Source: Xylanimonas oleitrophica (GTDB lineage Bacteria > Actinomycetota > Actinomycetes > Actinomycetales > Cellulomonadaceae). Taken from it: a stretch of DNA of 64,000 nt. The notes beneath the pieces are model-generated. The model was given only the letters and a program-made list of their open reading frames with translations. It was not told where the DNA came from and did no database searches. A program made the translations under genes and the position numbers. Below, piece after piece: positions 35,450-43,730 of this stretch (its first letter is position 1; every line of letters starts with the position of its first letter). The DNA is taken from positions 284,243 through 348,242 of the forward strand of contig NZ_QKWH01000003.1 in assembly GCF_003244315.1 (NCBI RefSeq), in the 5' to 3' direction.

Positions 35450-35874
35450 GAGCCCTTCTCCCGCGAGCGGCGCGACTCCTTGTCGTTGGCCTTGCCGATC
35501 GCGTCGACCAGCTCGTCCTTCGACATCGAGGAACGGCCCGGCACGTCGAGCCGCTTCGCCACGTCGTACAGGTGCTCCTTGGAGGCGTTGGCGTCCACGC
35601 CGCCCGCCGTCTCGCGGTCCGTGCCCGCGCCGCCCTCGGCCTGCCGGTCCGAGGGGCCTGCCTCGTCCTTGGCCTCCCAGCGGTCACCCACCTTCTCGTG
35701 GGTGTGCTTCAGCGCGGAGTAGGCGACGCGGTGCGCACGCTCCTCGTCGCCGTACTCGTCCATCGCCGAGTCGTACGCCTTGGCGAACGTCCGCTGCGCC
35801 TTGTCGTCCGAGCGCTGCAGCGTCGAGGGCAGCTCGTCCTCGCGGGGCTTGCCGCTCCTGGTGGTCTTCGGCAT
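35446..35874 (-). CDS. ChaB-family protein with Rho-N-like C-terminus
   Basis: 142 residues. The N-terminal ChaB domain (about 10-70) reads ELPSTLQRSDDKAQRTFAKA, YDSAMDEYGDEERAHRVAYS, ALKHTHEKVGDRWEAK, matching the family's pattern L-P-x4-L...F...AY-SA...A...W. A Gly/Ala/Glu-rich linker leads to a C-terminal helical unit, ASKEHLYDVAKRLDVPGRS and SMSKDELVDAIGKAN, like the Rho N-terminal/SAP-type fold. ChaB was named as a cation-transport regulator in E. coli, but the role of the family is poorly known. ATG 35874 starts the gene. It is coupled to the DUF2188-like gene downstream. Confidence 0.85.
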   Translation of the reverse strand: MPKTTRSGKPREDELPSTLQRSDDKAQRTFAKAYDSAMDEYGDEERAHRVAYSALKHTHEKVGDRWEAKDEAGPSDRQAEGGAGTDRETAGGVDANASKEHLYDVAKRLDVPGRSSMSKDELVDAIGKANDKESRRSREKGS

Positions 35875-36001
35875 CGGGTGCCTCCTTCCGTCTCACCCAC
35901 CGTGCCCCTGACGGGGCGGGCTCGCAGGGCGGACGGCGCACGCCGAGCGCCGAGCGCCGAGCGCTGGAGACGGCGGGGGCGGCGGGGCGGTGCCGGGCGG
36001 C

Positions 36002-36439
36002 TCAGCCGCAGTCGTCGCAGATGCCCGTGGCCGGCAGCGTCATCGCGCAGGTGGGGCAGATGACCTCGACCCGCTCGGGCACGGCCTGACGGCGCGGGGC
36101 CGCCGTCGTGGACGGGGTGCGGCGGCGGGCGGGGGCCTTCGCAGCACCCTTGGCGGCAGCGGTGGCCGGGCCGGAGACCTCGAACCCGCGCTTGCTCAGC
36201 AGGACGTCGGCGCCCAGCGGGCTGTTGTCCACCTCCTGGGCGGTGGCCGCGCGGCCGGTGGCGTACCGGTGCGCGACGCCCAGGATGGCGCGCGAGTCGT
36301 ACGTGGAGCCCTCGTGGCGCACGGTGTGCCCGGACGGCGCGAAGCCGTAGACGCCGAGGAAGGACTCGGCGCCGCGGTCGTCGTGCTCCGCGATCGCCTG
36401 GAGGACGTGCTGCCGGGTGACGGAGGAGAACGTAGCCAC
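36002..36439 (-). CDS. Stand-alone ScoMcrA-type head domain with zinc ribbon
   Basis: 145 residues. Residues 1-80 (TRQHVLQAIAEHDDRGAESF, LGVYGFAPSGHTVRHEGSTY, DSRAILGVAHRYATG, LLSKRGFEV) match the N-terminal head domain of ScoMcrA, a type IV restriction enzyme that cuts phosphorothioated or methylated DNA. After a basic Ala/Pro/Thr linker the C-terminus is a four-cysteine zinc ribbon, CPTCAMTLPATGICDDCG. The HNH nuclease and DNA-binding domains of ScoMcrA are absent, so the protein is not a nuclease by itself. GTG 36439 (VATFSSVTRQHVLQA) is chosen. It is a single-gene unit. Confidence 0.7.
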   Translation of the reverse strand: MATFSSVTRQHVLQAIAEHDDRGAESFLGVYGFAPSGHTVRHEGSTYDSRAILGVAHRYATGRAATAQEVDNSPLGADVLLSKRGFEVSGPATAAAKGAAKAPARRRTPSTTAAPRRQAVPERVEVICPTCAMTLPATGICDDCG

Positions 36440-36553
36440 GGCACGAGGGTAGTCGCGCTCGTGGCCGCCCCCGGCCGCCGGGCCCGCGAGGAACCTCACA
36501 CCCCCGGCGGCAGCGGCCGGGCAGCAGCCGCGCAGCAGCCGGGCAGAGGCGCC

Positions 36554-36895
36554 CTACTCGTTGCTGTCGCGCCCCGGGATGCCCGTCACCGTGGTCAGCA
36601 GGAACGCGGCGTCGGTGAGCGCCGTCACGGCGTGACGCCGGTGCGTGAGCACCCGCAGCTGGCCGGCGTCGAGCTCCTCGTCGCCCTCCAGCGCCGTCAC
36701 CCGCACCCGCCCGTGCAGCACCTGCACCGACGCCGCCGGCGGGGAGTTGTGCTCCCCGAGCTCCACGCCCGCCACCAGCGCGATGATCGACTGCCGCAGC
36801 GGGCCGTCATGGACGACGATCTCGGTGGAGCGGCCGTTCTCCGCGGTACGGGCCCTGGAAAGGTGCGCCTCGGTCAGCAGGTCGATGTCGGTCAT
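36554..36895 (-). CDS. Small cupin-like protein
   Basis: 113 residues from ATG 36895 (MTDIDLLTEAHLSRARTAEN). It shows a cupin pattern, GVELGEHNSPPAASVQVLHG, RVRVTALEGDEELDAGQLRV and LTHRRHAVTALTDAAFLLTT. The first metal motif is reduced to E-H and the second to HRRHAV, so metal binding is possible. Similar short cupins of Actinobacteria have no assigned reaction. It is divergent from the ZIP transporter. Confidence 0.75.
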   Translation of the reverse strand: MTDIDLLTEAHLSRARTAENGRSTEIVVHDGPLRQSIIALVAGVELGEHNSPPAASVQVLHGRVRVTALEGDEELDAGQLRVLTHRRHAVTALTDAAFLLTTVTGIPGRDSNE

Positions 36896-37054
36896 GCGCC
36901 GGCAGGTCCTCTCGTCGTCGCTCCTGTGCGCCCCCACCGTGCCATCCGGGCCACGTGCAGGCACGCGGGGCGCCGGCCTGGGTGCGCGGGCCGGCGCCCC
37001 GGCCTAGCGTCGCCAGGCAGGTGGCGCACGCGGACGACGAGAGGGGCGGGGCGC

Positions 37055-37801
37055 ATGCCGGTGTGGCTCGAGGCGGGGGCGTGGGCGCTGGTCGGTGGCC
37101 TGGCGCTGGTGGTCGGCGCCGCCGTCGCCTGGTTCGTCCGCGTGCCGCAGCGGGTGGTCGCCGGCGTCATGGCGTTCGGTGCCGGCGTGCTCGTCTCGGC
37201 GCTCGCGTTCGAGCTCGTCGACGAGGCGGAGCGCACCGGCGGTCTGCCGGCCACAGTGCTGGGATTCCTGGGCGGTGCGGTCGTGTACGTCCTGGCCGAC
37301 CTGGTGCTCGCCCGCCGCGGGGCGCGTCACCGCAAGCGTTCCACGGGCCAGCCCTCGGAGCAGCAGGCCGCGGGCAGCGGTACGGCGATCGCCCTGGGTG
37401 CGCTGCTGGACGGCGTGCCGGAGTCGGTGGTGCTGGGGGCCTCTCTGCTCGGCGGGGGCGGCGTGGGCGTCGGGGTCCTGGCCGCCGTGTTCATCTCCAA
37501 CCTGCCCGAGGGGCTGTCCAGCGCGGCCGGCATGAAGCAGGCGGGCCGCTCGGCCCGCTACGTGTTCGGTGTCTGGGCCGGCATCGCCGTGGCCAGCGGC
37601 CTCGCGGGACTCCTCGGTGCCCTGCTCCTGGAGGGTGCCCCGCCGCAGGCCGTCGCCGCCATCACGGCGGTGGCGGCCGGGGCCATCCTCGCCATGCTCG
37701 CCGACACGATGATCCCCGAGGCGTTCGAGCGGGCTCACCTGCTCACAGGGCTGGTCATGGCGCTCGGCTTCCTCAGCGCCTTCGTCATCGACCGTGCCTG
37801 A
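37055..37801 (+). CDS. ZIP-family metal transporter
   Basis: 248 residues with about seven to eight transmembrane helices (WALVGGLALVVGAAVAWFVR, VVAGVMAFGAGVLVSALAFE, VLGFLGGAVVYVLADLVLA). The metal pore segments are ALLDGVPESVVLG and FISNLPEGLSSAAGMKQ. The NLPEG motif is characteristic, while the usual first-motif His is replaced by Asp in LLDGVPE, as in the gufA-like group. The His/Arg loop RRGARHRKR sits before TM4. It probably moves Zn2+ or other divalent ions. The frame is open far upstream, but ATG 37055 begins the first helix. Confidence 0.85.
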   Translation: MPVWLEAGAWALVGGLALVVGAAVAWFVRVPQRVVAGVMAFGAGVLVSALAFELVDEAERTGGLPATVLGFLGGAVVYVLADLVLARRGARHRKRSTGQPSEQQAAGSGTAIALGALLDGVPESVVLGASLLGGGGVGVGVLAAVFISNLPEGLSSAAGMKQAGRSARYVFGVWAGIAVASGLAGLLGALLLEGAPPQAVAAITAVAAGAILAMLADTMIPEAFERAHLLTGLVMALGFLSAFVIDRA

Positions 37802-37847
37802 CCGGTGCCCGCTCGTGCCCCCTGCCGCCCGGCCGCGCAGCCGCGGC

Positions 37848-38525
37848 TCAGCGCGAGGCGTCCTCGATGCGATCGACCTCCGCCACCACCAGCCGCACCA
37901 GCGCGGGCTGTCCCAGCGGCCGGAAGTGGCCGTCCAGGGCCACCTCCACGTTCCGCCCGCCCGGCAGGTGCACCGTCTGGGGGATGTGCGGGTCGAAGCG
38001 CGGGTACACGGCCGTGATCCGCGGGTTGACCTCGTCCTGCGCCGCGAGCGCCAGGAGCCCCGGGTCGTCCGGGGAGAACGAGCGCAGGCCGCGACCCACC
38101 ATGTAGCGGGCCCACCGTGAGCCGGCGAACGGGGTGGCCACCGTGACCATGCCGGCCACGCGGGTGCCGGCGGCGGACAGCATGACGTGCTTGCCCACCA
38201 GGCCGCCCTTGCTGTGCGCCACGAGCACCGCACCGTGCAGGTCGGCATCCTCCAGGTATCCGGCCGCCACCTCGGCGGCCTCGGCGACGGGCCGCCGGTT
38301 GTGGCGCAGCGCCCGCACCGGGTGCACGGGGTGGCCGGCGGCGGCGAGCGCCGTCGCCACGGGCCGCAGGAACTCCCACGTCTCGTACACGCCCGGCAGC
38401 AGCACCACCGGGGCCCGCCCGCCAGGGCCGCTCGGCAGCGGGCGCCGGCGGCGCAGGGCCCGTGCCTGACGGTCCAGCGCCCACAGGTAGTCGGCTGCCC
38501 ACGCCCGCAGGCGGGACGCGGTCAC
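37848..38525 (-). CDS. Alpha/beta hydrolase, lipase-like
   Basis: 225 residues. The oxyanion region is VVLLPGVYETWEFLRPVATA, the nucleophile elbow AHSKGGLVGKHV (Ser in the middle), then GMVTVATPFAGSRWARYM, and a late His in LDGHFRPLGQP. The AHSKGG and TPFxGS pattern resembles extracellular class 2-type lipases and triacylglycerol lipase-like proteins, but no signal peptide is seen. GTG 38525 overlaps the stop of the upstream hydrolase gene (GTGA), so both are coupled. The substrate is unknown. Confidence 0.8.
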   Translation of the reverse strand: MTASRLRAWAADYLWALDRQARALRRRRPLPSGPGGRAPVVLLPGVYETWEFLRPVATALAAAGHPVHPVRALRHNRRPVAEAAEVAAGYLEDADLHGAVLVAHSKGGLVGKHVMLSAAGTRVAGMVTVATPFAGSRWARYMVGRGLRSFSPDDPGLLALAAQDEVNPRITAVYPRFDPHIPQTVHLPGGRNVEVALDGHFRPLGQPALVRLVVAEVDRIEDASR

Positions 38526-39355
38526 GGCACCTCCTGGCGGGCGAGCCGCGCGGCCTCCCGCACCACGGCGGCCAGCCCCCACGGGTCCTGGTCCATCGCG
38601 TGGTGACGGCCCCGCACGGTGCGCGAGATCCCGCGGGGGGCGCTCGCGGCCAGGAGCGCCGTCCACGACGACGGTGCCACGGGGTCGCGGTCGCCCCGCA
38701 CGACGACGACGGGCACCTCGACGCGTGGCAGCACCTGCTCCAGGTGGTGCTCGACGACGTGCCGCAGCTGTGCCACGTAGTACGGCGGGCCGGAGCGCAC
38801 CAGGGTGTCGACCAGGAGGTTGCCGACGGCGCCGGGCGCCTCCCCGAGGGCGTCGAGGCCCAGGCGCAGCGCCTGCTGGGGGAGCGTGCGGGCGCGCGGG
38901 TCCGACGTCGGGCCGAGCAGCACGCCGGCGCCGACGGCGTCCGGGTGGTCGGCGAGCAGCTGGCCCACCACCTGGGCGCCCATGGAGTGCCCCACCACGA
39001 CCGGTCGCGGCCGTCCGCCGACGTGCTGGCGCAGGTACGCGGCCAGGGCTGCGGCGTGCGCGGCGACGGTGACGTCCCGGCGGGGCCGGGGCGAGGCCCC
39101 GAACCCGGGCAGGTCGACGGCGTGCACCTCGGCGTCCTGCGACAGCGGTCCCACCAGGTGGCGGTAGGCGCGTGCGGACGACCCGAGGCCGTGCACGAGC
39201 ACCACGGCGGGTGCGGCGGGTGCGGCGGTCTCGCTCCGGGGTGCGTCCTGGTGCGGGGGCGGCACCTTCGAGGGGGCGGCTGAGGTGACGTGCCCGACGA
39301 CGGTCAGGCCGTCGGTCGTGGTGCGGCGGGTCTCGGGCAGGGGGCGGTCCGGCAT
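38522..39355 (-). CDS. Alpha/beta hydrolase
   Basis: 277 residues. Classical fold: oxyanion HGLGSSARAYRHLVGPL, DLPGFGASPRP, nucleophile elbow VVGHSMGAQVVGQLL, then the acid in VVVRGDRDPVAPSSW and the catalytic His in RGRHHAMDQDPWG. A Pro-rich N-terminal 45 residues precede the fold. ATG 39355 (MPDRPLPETRRTTTDG) is the likely start; the ribosome site is weak. It is the first gene of a two-hydrolase operon. Substrate unknown. Confidence 0.85.
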   Translation of the reverse strand: MPDRPLPETRRTTTDGLTVVGHVTSAAPSKVPPPHQDAPRSETAAPAAPAVVLVHGLGSSARAYRHLVGPLSQDAEVHAVDLPGFGASPRPRRDVTVAAHAAALAAYLRQHVGGRPRPVVVGHSMGAQVVGQLLADHPDAVGAGVLLGPTSDPRARTLPQQALRLGLDALGEAPGAVGNLLVDTLVRSGPPYYVAQLRHVVEHHLEQVLPRVEVPVVVVRGDRDPVAPSSWTALLAASAPRGISRTVRGRHHAMDQDPWGLAAVVREAARLARQEVP

Positions 39356-39496
39356 CCCGACAGGATGGGGCAGACGGCGCGCGCACGCCCGTGTGAGCGG
39401 ACCGATACCCCGCCGGGGCCTGTCTCGGATAGCCTCGGCTCGCCAGCTCGTGCCCCGGCGACGTCGCCGGGCCGTCCGACGGAGGACAGCGCCATC

Positions 39497-40837
39497 GTGA
39501 ACAGTCACGTCCGCCCGCTCAACCGCAGCACGCACCCGGGAGACGGGAGGGGGCCGGCACCGGCCCGCATCGTCCACCTCGGCCTCGGGGCCTTCCACCG
39601 TGCGCACCAGGCCTGGTACACCGACGTCGTGGACGCCGCCGGCGAGTGGGGCATCGCCGCCTTCACCGGCCGCAGCCCCGCGGCGGCCGAGGAGCTCGGG
39701 CCGCAGGACGGGCTGTTCACCCTGGTCGAGCGCGGGGGCGGTGGAGACGGCGTGCGCGTGGTGCGCAGCATCGTCGAGGCGTGGGACGGCGCCCGCGTCG
39801 ACCGCCTCGTCGCGCTGCTCGCCCACCCCGAGACCGCCGTGGTGACCCTGACGATCACCGAGGCGGGCTACCGGCTCGCCGCCGACGGCGGCCCCGACCT
39901 GACCGACCCCGCGGTGGCCGCCGACGTCGCGCTGCTCCGCGCCCTCCCGGACGGCGACCTGGCGGCGCACGCTCCCGCTGCCGTGACCGCCCTGGGCCGG
40001 CTGGTGGTGGGCCTGGAGGCACGCCGTCGGGCCGGTGGCGCCCCGATCGCCGTCGTGCCGTGCGACAACCTGGCCTCCAACGGGAGGCTCGTGCGCGCCG
40101 TGCTCCTGCGGCTGGCCGCCGAGGTCGGCCCCGAGACGGAGGCGTGGTTCGCCTCCGACGTCTCGTGCGTGTCCACCTCGGTGGACCGCATCACCCCCCG
40201 CACCACCGACGCCGACCGCGAGCTGGTGCGGCAGAGCACCGGGTTCGACGACGCGGCGCCCGTGATCACCGAGCCGTTCACCGACTGGGTCCTCTCGGGC
40301 GACTTCCCCGCAGGCCGCCCGGCCTGGGAGCAGGCCGGCGCACGGTTCGTGGCAGACGTCGAGCCGTTCGAGCGGCGCAAGCTGTGGCTGCTCAACGGGG
40401 CGCACACCCTGCTCGCCCTGCTCGGCCCGGCCCGCGGGCACACCACGGTGGCGCAGGCGATCGGCGACCCCGCCCTGCGGGCCGCCGTCGAGCGGCTGTG
40501 GGACGAGGCGCAGCGGCACCTGCCAGCCGAGGGGCTCGACCTGCCCGCCTACCGCGCCGCCCTGGTGGAACGGTTCGAGAACTCGCGCATCGAGCACCTG
40601 CTGGAGCAGATCCTGCTCGACACCGACAAGAAGCTCGTCTACCGCATCGTGCCCGTGGCCGTCGCCGAGCGGGCAGCCGGGCGGGACGCCTCGGCCTGCG
40701 CCGTTCCGGTGGCAGCCTGGGTCGAGCGGCAGGGCGAGCCCGCCGTGGACGTGCTGGAGCGTCTCGACCCCGCCCTCGCCCAGGACGAGCAGTTCGTCGC
40801 CCTCGTCGAGTCGCTGGTGGGCGCTCCCGTCGCCTGA
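39497..40837 (+). CDS. Mannitol dehydrogenase-family polyol oxidoreductase
   Basis: 446-residue long-chain polyol dehydrogenase that interconverts mannitol and fructose or a related polyol/uronate pair with NAD(P). The NAD fold starts at RIVHLGLGAFHRAHQAWYTD, the cofactor/substrate segment VVPCDNLASNG is clear, and the catalytic Lys-Asn-His set is in RRKLWLLNGAHTLLA. The late NSRIEHLLEQILLDTDKKLV is typical of the C-terminal domain. GTG 39497 is preceded by GGAGG. Members also include fructuronate and altronate oxidoreductases, which sequence alone does not separate here. Confidence 0.88.
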   Translation: MNSHVRPLNRSTHPGDGRGPAPARIVHLGLGAFHRAHQAWYTDVVDAAGEWGIAAFTGRSPAAAEELGPQDGLFTLVERGGGGDGVRVVRSIVEAWDGARVDRLVALLAHPETAVVTLTITEAGYRLAADGGPDLTDPAVAADVALLRALPDGDLAAHAPAAVTALGRLVVGLEARRRAGGAPIAVVPCDNLASNGRLVRAVLLRLAAEVGPETEAWFASDVSCVSTSVDRITPRTTDADRELVRQSTGFDDAAPVITEPFTDWVLSGDFPAGRPAWEQAGARFVADVEPFERRKLWLLNGAHTLLALLGPARGHTTVAQAIGDPALRAAVERLWDEAQRHLPAEGLDLPAYRAALVERFENSRIEHLLEQILLDTDKKLVYRIVPVAVAERAAGRDASACAVPVAAWVERQGEPAVDVLERLDPALAQDEQFVALVESLVGAPVA

Positions 40838-40982
40838 CCGCCCGCCGCGGGGCCGGGCTGGGCCGGGCTGAGTCACGATCCGACGACCTGGTGCCCCGGC
40901 AGAGTTAAGACGTGGAATCCCACGGCCCGCCCGTGCCAGGGTCGGCCTGTGCCTACGGCCACCCCGCCCAGGCTGGGACGAG

Positions 40983-41891
40983 GTGCCCGTCGCCCTGAGA
41001 CGGACCGTCGAGCACCGCCTGGGCGGGCGCGTCGTGCGGTGGTGGTCGCAGGACGGCGGCTACTCGCCCGGGCTCGCCGCCGTGCTCGAGACGGAGGCCG
41101 GCGAGCGCGTCTTCGTCAAGGCAGTCGGGGCGGACGGCGGCTCTACCCAGCAGCTCTACCGCGAGGAGGCACGCCGGGCGGCGCTGCTGCCCGACGGCGT
41201 CCCGACGCCGGCCCTCCGCTGGGCGCAGGCCGTGCCCGACGTGCCGGGCGGCCCCTGGGAGGTGCTCGCGTTCGACGCCGGCGCGGGGCGCCCACCGCGC
41301 ACGCCGTGGGACTCCGCCGAGCTGGACGCCGTCGTGCGGCTGTCGCAGCGGATCGCCGGGCACGACGTCGCGCCCGGCGTGCTGCCCGAGGCGGCGGACG
41401 AGCTGCCCGCCGTCGACTGGGACGAGCTGGCCCAGCACCCCGGCCTGGCCGGCGTCGATCCGTGGCTCGTCGCCCGTACCGACCGGCTCCGGGCGCTCGC
41501 GGTCGACGCTCCGCAGGCCGTGCGGGGCGGAAGCCTGGTGCACGGCGACCTGCGCGGCGACAACACGCTCGTCTCGCGCGGCCCTGACGGCCTCGAGGCG
41601 GTCGCGGTCGACTGGCCGTACGCCGTGCGGGGCGCCGCGTTCGTCGACGCCGTGGGCCTGGCGCCGGCGGTGCGCCTCGAGGGCGGCCCCGAGCCCGAGG
41701 ACCTGCTGGCGAGAGCGGCCTGCGGGGCCGACCCCGACGCCGTCACCAGCTTCCTCGCGCTGCTGACCGGGTACTTCGTCGGTGCGTCGCTGCAGCCGCC
41801 GCCGCCCGGCATCCCGCACCTGCGGGCCTTCCAGCGCGCCCAGGGCGAGGTGTGCGTGCGGTGGCTGCGCCGTCGGCTGGGCGCGCGCTAG
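40983..41891 (+). CDS. Aminoglycoside phosphotransferase-fold kinase
   Basis: 302 residues of the APH/choline kinase superfamily. The ATP-site lysine is in RVFVKAVGADG, with the glutamate in LYREEARRAALL. The catalytic loop is VHGDLRGDNTLV (Asp in HGD, Asn in GDN), followed by the metal-binding AVAVDWPYAVRGAAFVD. The family phosphorylates small molecules such as aminoglycosides, sugars or fructosamines; the substrate here is unknown and a resistance role should not be assumed. GTG 40983 is the start. It is convergent with the glycosylase gene, with a 6-bp gap. Confidence 0.8.
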   Translation: MPVALRRTVEHRLGGRVVRWWSQDGGYSPGLAAVLETEAGERVFVKAVGADGGSTQQLYREEARRAALLPDGVPTPALRWAQAVPDVPGGPWEVLAFDAGAGRPPRTPWDSAELDAVVRLSQRIAGHDVAPGVLPEAADELPAVDWDELAQHPGLAGVDPWLVARTDRLRALAVDAPQAVRGGSLVHGDLRGDNTLVSRGPDGLEAVAVDWPYAVRGAAFVDAVGLAPAVRLEGGPEPEDLLARAACGADPDAVTSFLALLTGYFVGASLQPPPPGIPHLRAFQRAQGEVCVRWLRRRLGAR

Positions 41892-41897
41892 GCGCCG

Positions 41898-42743
41898 TCA
41901 GCCGATGCCGGCGAGCTGCTTCGCGTCCTCGAGCACGGCGTCGATCATCGCGGGCGTCAGGCGTCCGGTGAAGGTGTTCTGCTGCGAGACGTGGAACGCC
42001 CCCACCATCTGGAGGTCAGGGCGCTCGGGGTCCGAGCCGTGGCGCAGGGCCACCCGGGCCCCGTGGCCGAAGCGCGGCCGGGGCCGGGGGACGGCCCAGC
42101 CCTGCTCGCCGAGGGTGCGCAGCGCGGCGTCCCAGCCGACGGCTCCGAGGGCGAGCACCACGCGTACCGTCGGCGCGAGCAGCTCGAGCTCGCGGGCCAG
42201 GTACGGTCCGCACCGGCGCCGCTCGTCCGGCGTCGGCTTGTTCGCCGGGGGCGCGCAGCGCACCGGCGCGGTCACCCGGACCCCGCGCAGGGTGAGCCCG
42301 TCGTGGGCCGAGACCGACGTCGGCCGGTCGGCGAGCCCGGCCCGGTGCAGGGCGGCGAAGAGGAAGTCGCCGCTGCGGTCGCCGGTGAACATGCGTCCCG
42401 TCCGGTTCGCGCCGTGCGCGGCGGGCGCGAGGCCGACGACGGCGATGCGGGCGGCATCGTCCCCGAATCCCGGTACCGGACGCGCCCAGTAGGTCTGGTC
42501 ACGGAAGGCGGCCCGGCGCTCGGTGGCCGTCTGCTCGCGCCAGGCGACGAGGCGCGGGCACGCCCGGCACCGCACGAGGTGGGCGTCCAGGGAGGCGAGG
42601 TCGGCGGCGTCCCGGGCGGCAGCGGGGTAGTCCGGGTCGTCGGGCGGGAGGGGATCTGACGAGAGGGGATCGGCCGGGGCGGTCACCTCGTCATCCTGCC
42701 TGGCAGGTTCCGGGCTGGCACGGTCTGGGCTGGGCGGGGTCAC
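41898..42743 (-). CDS. Family 5 uracil-DNA glycosylase (UdgB type)
   Basis: 281 residues. Iron-sulfur cysteines begin in CRACPRLVAWRE and continue in APVRCAPPANKPT and RRCGPYLARE. Motif A is VGLAPAAHGANRTGRMFTGD with Ala/His in place of the family 1 catalytic Asp, and motif B is HVSQQNTFTGRL. These are the marks of family 5 enzymes, which remove uracil, hypoxanthine and other deaminated bases. The start is uncertain: GTG 42743 gives a 60-residue Pro/Asp-rich lead, and a GTG near residue 20 is also possible. It acts on chromosomal DNA in base-excision repair, important for a G+C-rich genome. Confidence 0.9.
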   Translation of the reverse strand: MTPPSPDRASPEPARQDDEVTAPADPLSSDPLPPDDPDYPAAARDAADLASLDAHLVRCRACPRLVAWREQTATERRAAFRDQTYWARPVPGFGDDAARIAVVGLAPAAHGANRTGRMFTGDRSGDFLFAALHRAGLADRPTSVSAHDGLTLRGVRVTAPVRCAPPANKPTPDERRRCGPYLARELELLAPTVRVVLALGAVGWDAALRTLGEQGWAVPRPRPRFGHGARVALRHGSDPERPDLQMVGAFHVSQQNTFTGRLTPAMIDAVLEDAKQLAGIG

Positions 42744-42779
42744 TGGCAGGGCCTGACCGCAGGGTCGCGGCGCACGACG

Positions 42780-42808
42780 ACGCCCCGCCCGCGGTGCGGA
42801 CGGGGCGT
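42780..42808 (-). terminator. Terminator of the small membrane protein gene
   Basis: ACGCCCCG-C-CCGC pairs with GCGG-A-CGGGGCGT around a GGT loop (42780-42808), one mismatch. It lies 30 nt past the stop of the gene at 42838-43314. Confidence 0.6.
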
Positions 42809-42837
42809 GGGCGCCGGTGCGAGCAGCTCGCCGCGGG

Positions 42838-43314
42838 TCACGCGGTGGCGAGGGCGGGCGCCGTCGCGGTGCGGACGGCCTTGGCGTCGGTCGCGGCGGC
42901 GGGGGCGGTGCCGAGGCTGCGCAGGGTCCAGCCGATCAGGCCGACCAGCACGCCCATGCCCATCACGAGCGCCGAGACGCCGTAGGCGATCACCGAGGTG
43001 AAGAGCGAGGCCCGCAGGAACGAGGCGTTCATCGCGGTGGCCCGCAGGGGGTCGTCCTTGTCCATCTCGGCGTAGGTCTTGCCGTCGGTGGCTGCCATCG
43101 CGTGGTGGTCGATGATCTGCGCCTGGGCGAGGGCCGAGAAGGGGCCGTCCACCTTGTCGCCGGCCAGGAAGCTGGCGTCGTCGGCGACGGTGACGTTCTG
43201 GGCCGAGAGCTGCGAGGTGACGATGCCCCAGGTGGTGGCGCCGACGGCGATCATCAGGATGCCGGCCACCAGGGCGACGAGGCCGACGGTGCGGGCGGTG
43301 CGGTTGGTGCTCAT
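42838..43314 (-). CDS. Small membrane protein, often mislabelled LigA in Actinobacteria
   Basis: 158 residues. TM1 (VGLVALVAGILMIAVGATTW) is followed by an outer region with VTVADDASFLAGDKVDGPFS and AQIIDHHAMAATDGKTYAEM. TM2/TM3 follow (RASLFTSVIAYGVSALVMGM, GVLVGLIGWTLRSL), then an Ala-rich tail. Proteins of this kind are sometimes called aromatic ring-opening dioxygenase LigA, but no dioxygenase motif is present. DHHA and DGKTYAEM are conserved-looking. It is expressed from a promoter overlapped by two FadR-like operators. Function unknown. Confidence 0.75.
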   Translation of the reverse strand: MSTNRTARTVGLVALVAGILMIAVGATTWGIVTSQLSAQNVTVADDASFLAGDKVDGPFSALAQAQIIDHHAMAATDGKTYAEMDKDDPLRATAMNASFLRASLFTSVIAYGVSALVMGMGVLVGLIGWTLRSLGTAPAAATDAKAVRTATAPALATA

Positions 43315-43362
43315 GGTTCCCCTCCGGTGCGGAGCCGCTCGTGGCGGCGATTCCCGAGGCCC

Positions 43363-43410
43363 TGTGGTCTGACCTCTTGATGATGACGATAGACCTGTGG
43401 TCAGACCACA
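43363..43410. promoter_or_regulatory. Pair of FadR/GntR-type operators
   Basis: TGGTCTGACCT (43365-43375) and TGGTCAGACCA (43398-43408), 22 bp apart, upstream of the minus-strand gene starting at 43314. Both match the FadR-type TGGTCNGACC(A/T) core. The outer 12-mers also form an inverted repeat (43363-43374 and 43399-43410). No GntR-type regulator gene is in the window. Confidence 0.6.
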
Positions 43411-43591
43411 AGCAAGGCTGGGGTGTGTGACCTGCGTCATGCCGGTGCGAGCACCCCTGGCCGGCGCCACGGCGCAGCAGGCGCCGGGGGAGGTGGCGCG
43501 CGGCCTGACGAGGGGAGCGGCCCGGCGGGCGGCCGAGCGGACCGGCCGGGCCCCGCCGCGAAAGTCGTCGGCCAGGGCACGTGCCGGTCGG

Positions 43592-43628
43592 TACGATCGA
43601 GGGGCGCCACCACCAGGTGGCGCCCCTC
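43592..43628 (+). promoter_or_regulatory. thrS -10 box and 5' leader hairpin
   Basis: TACGAT (43592-43597) is a typical actinobacterial -10 hexamer. A perfect 13-bp hairpin follows at once (43599-43611 with 43616-43628, loop ACCA), about 100 nt before the thrS start. If transcription begins near 43603 only part of the stem is in the RNA. No T-box features are visible. Confidence 0.4.
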
Positions 43629-43730
43629 GGCGTGTCGAGACGGGGCCACCGCCCCGCTCGCGTGCCGGGCACCGCACACGCAGCCCGGGCGGCCTTCGTA
43701 CGTCGTCCGGCAGGAACCAAGGAGCAGCAC

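Noticed and set aside
40983..41891. Aminoglycoside resistance gene
   Set aside because: Only the general APH fold is supported; many members phosphorylate metabolites, and there is no mobile or resistance context.
42838..43314. Aromatic ring-opening dioxygenase LigA
   Set aside because: That label circulates for similar actinobacterial proteins, but this is a three-helix membrane protein without metal ligands or dioxygenase fold.
43599..43730. T-box riboswitch for thrS
   Set aside because: No specifier-loop structure, no T-box sequence and no antiterminator/terminator pair are visible, only a single hairpin.
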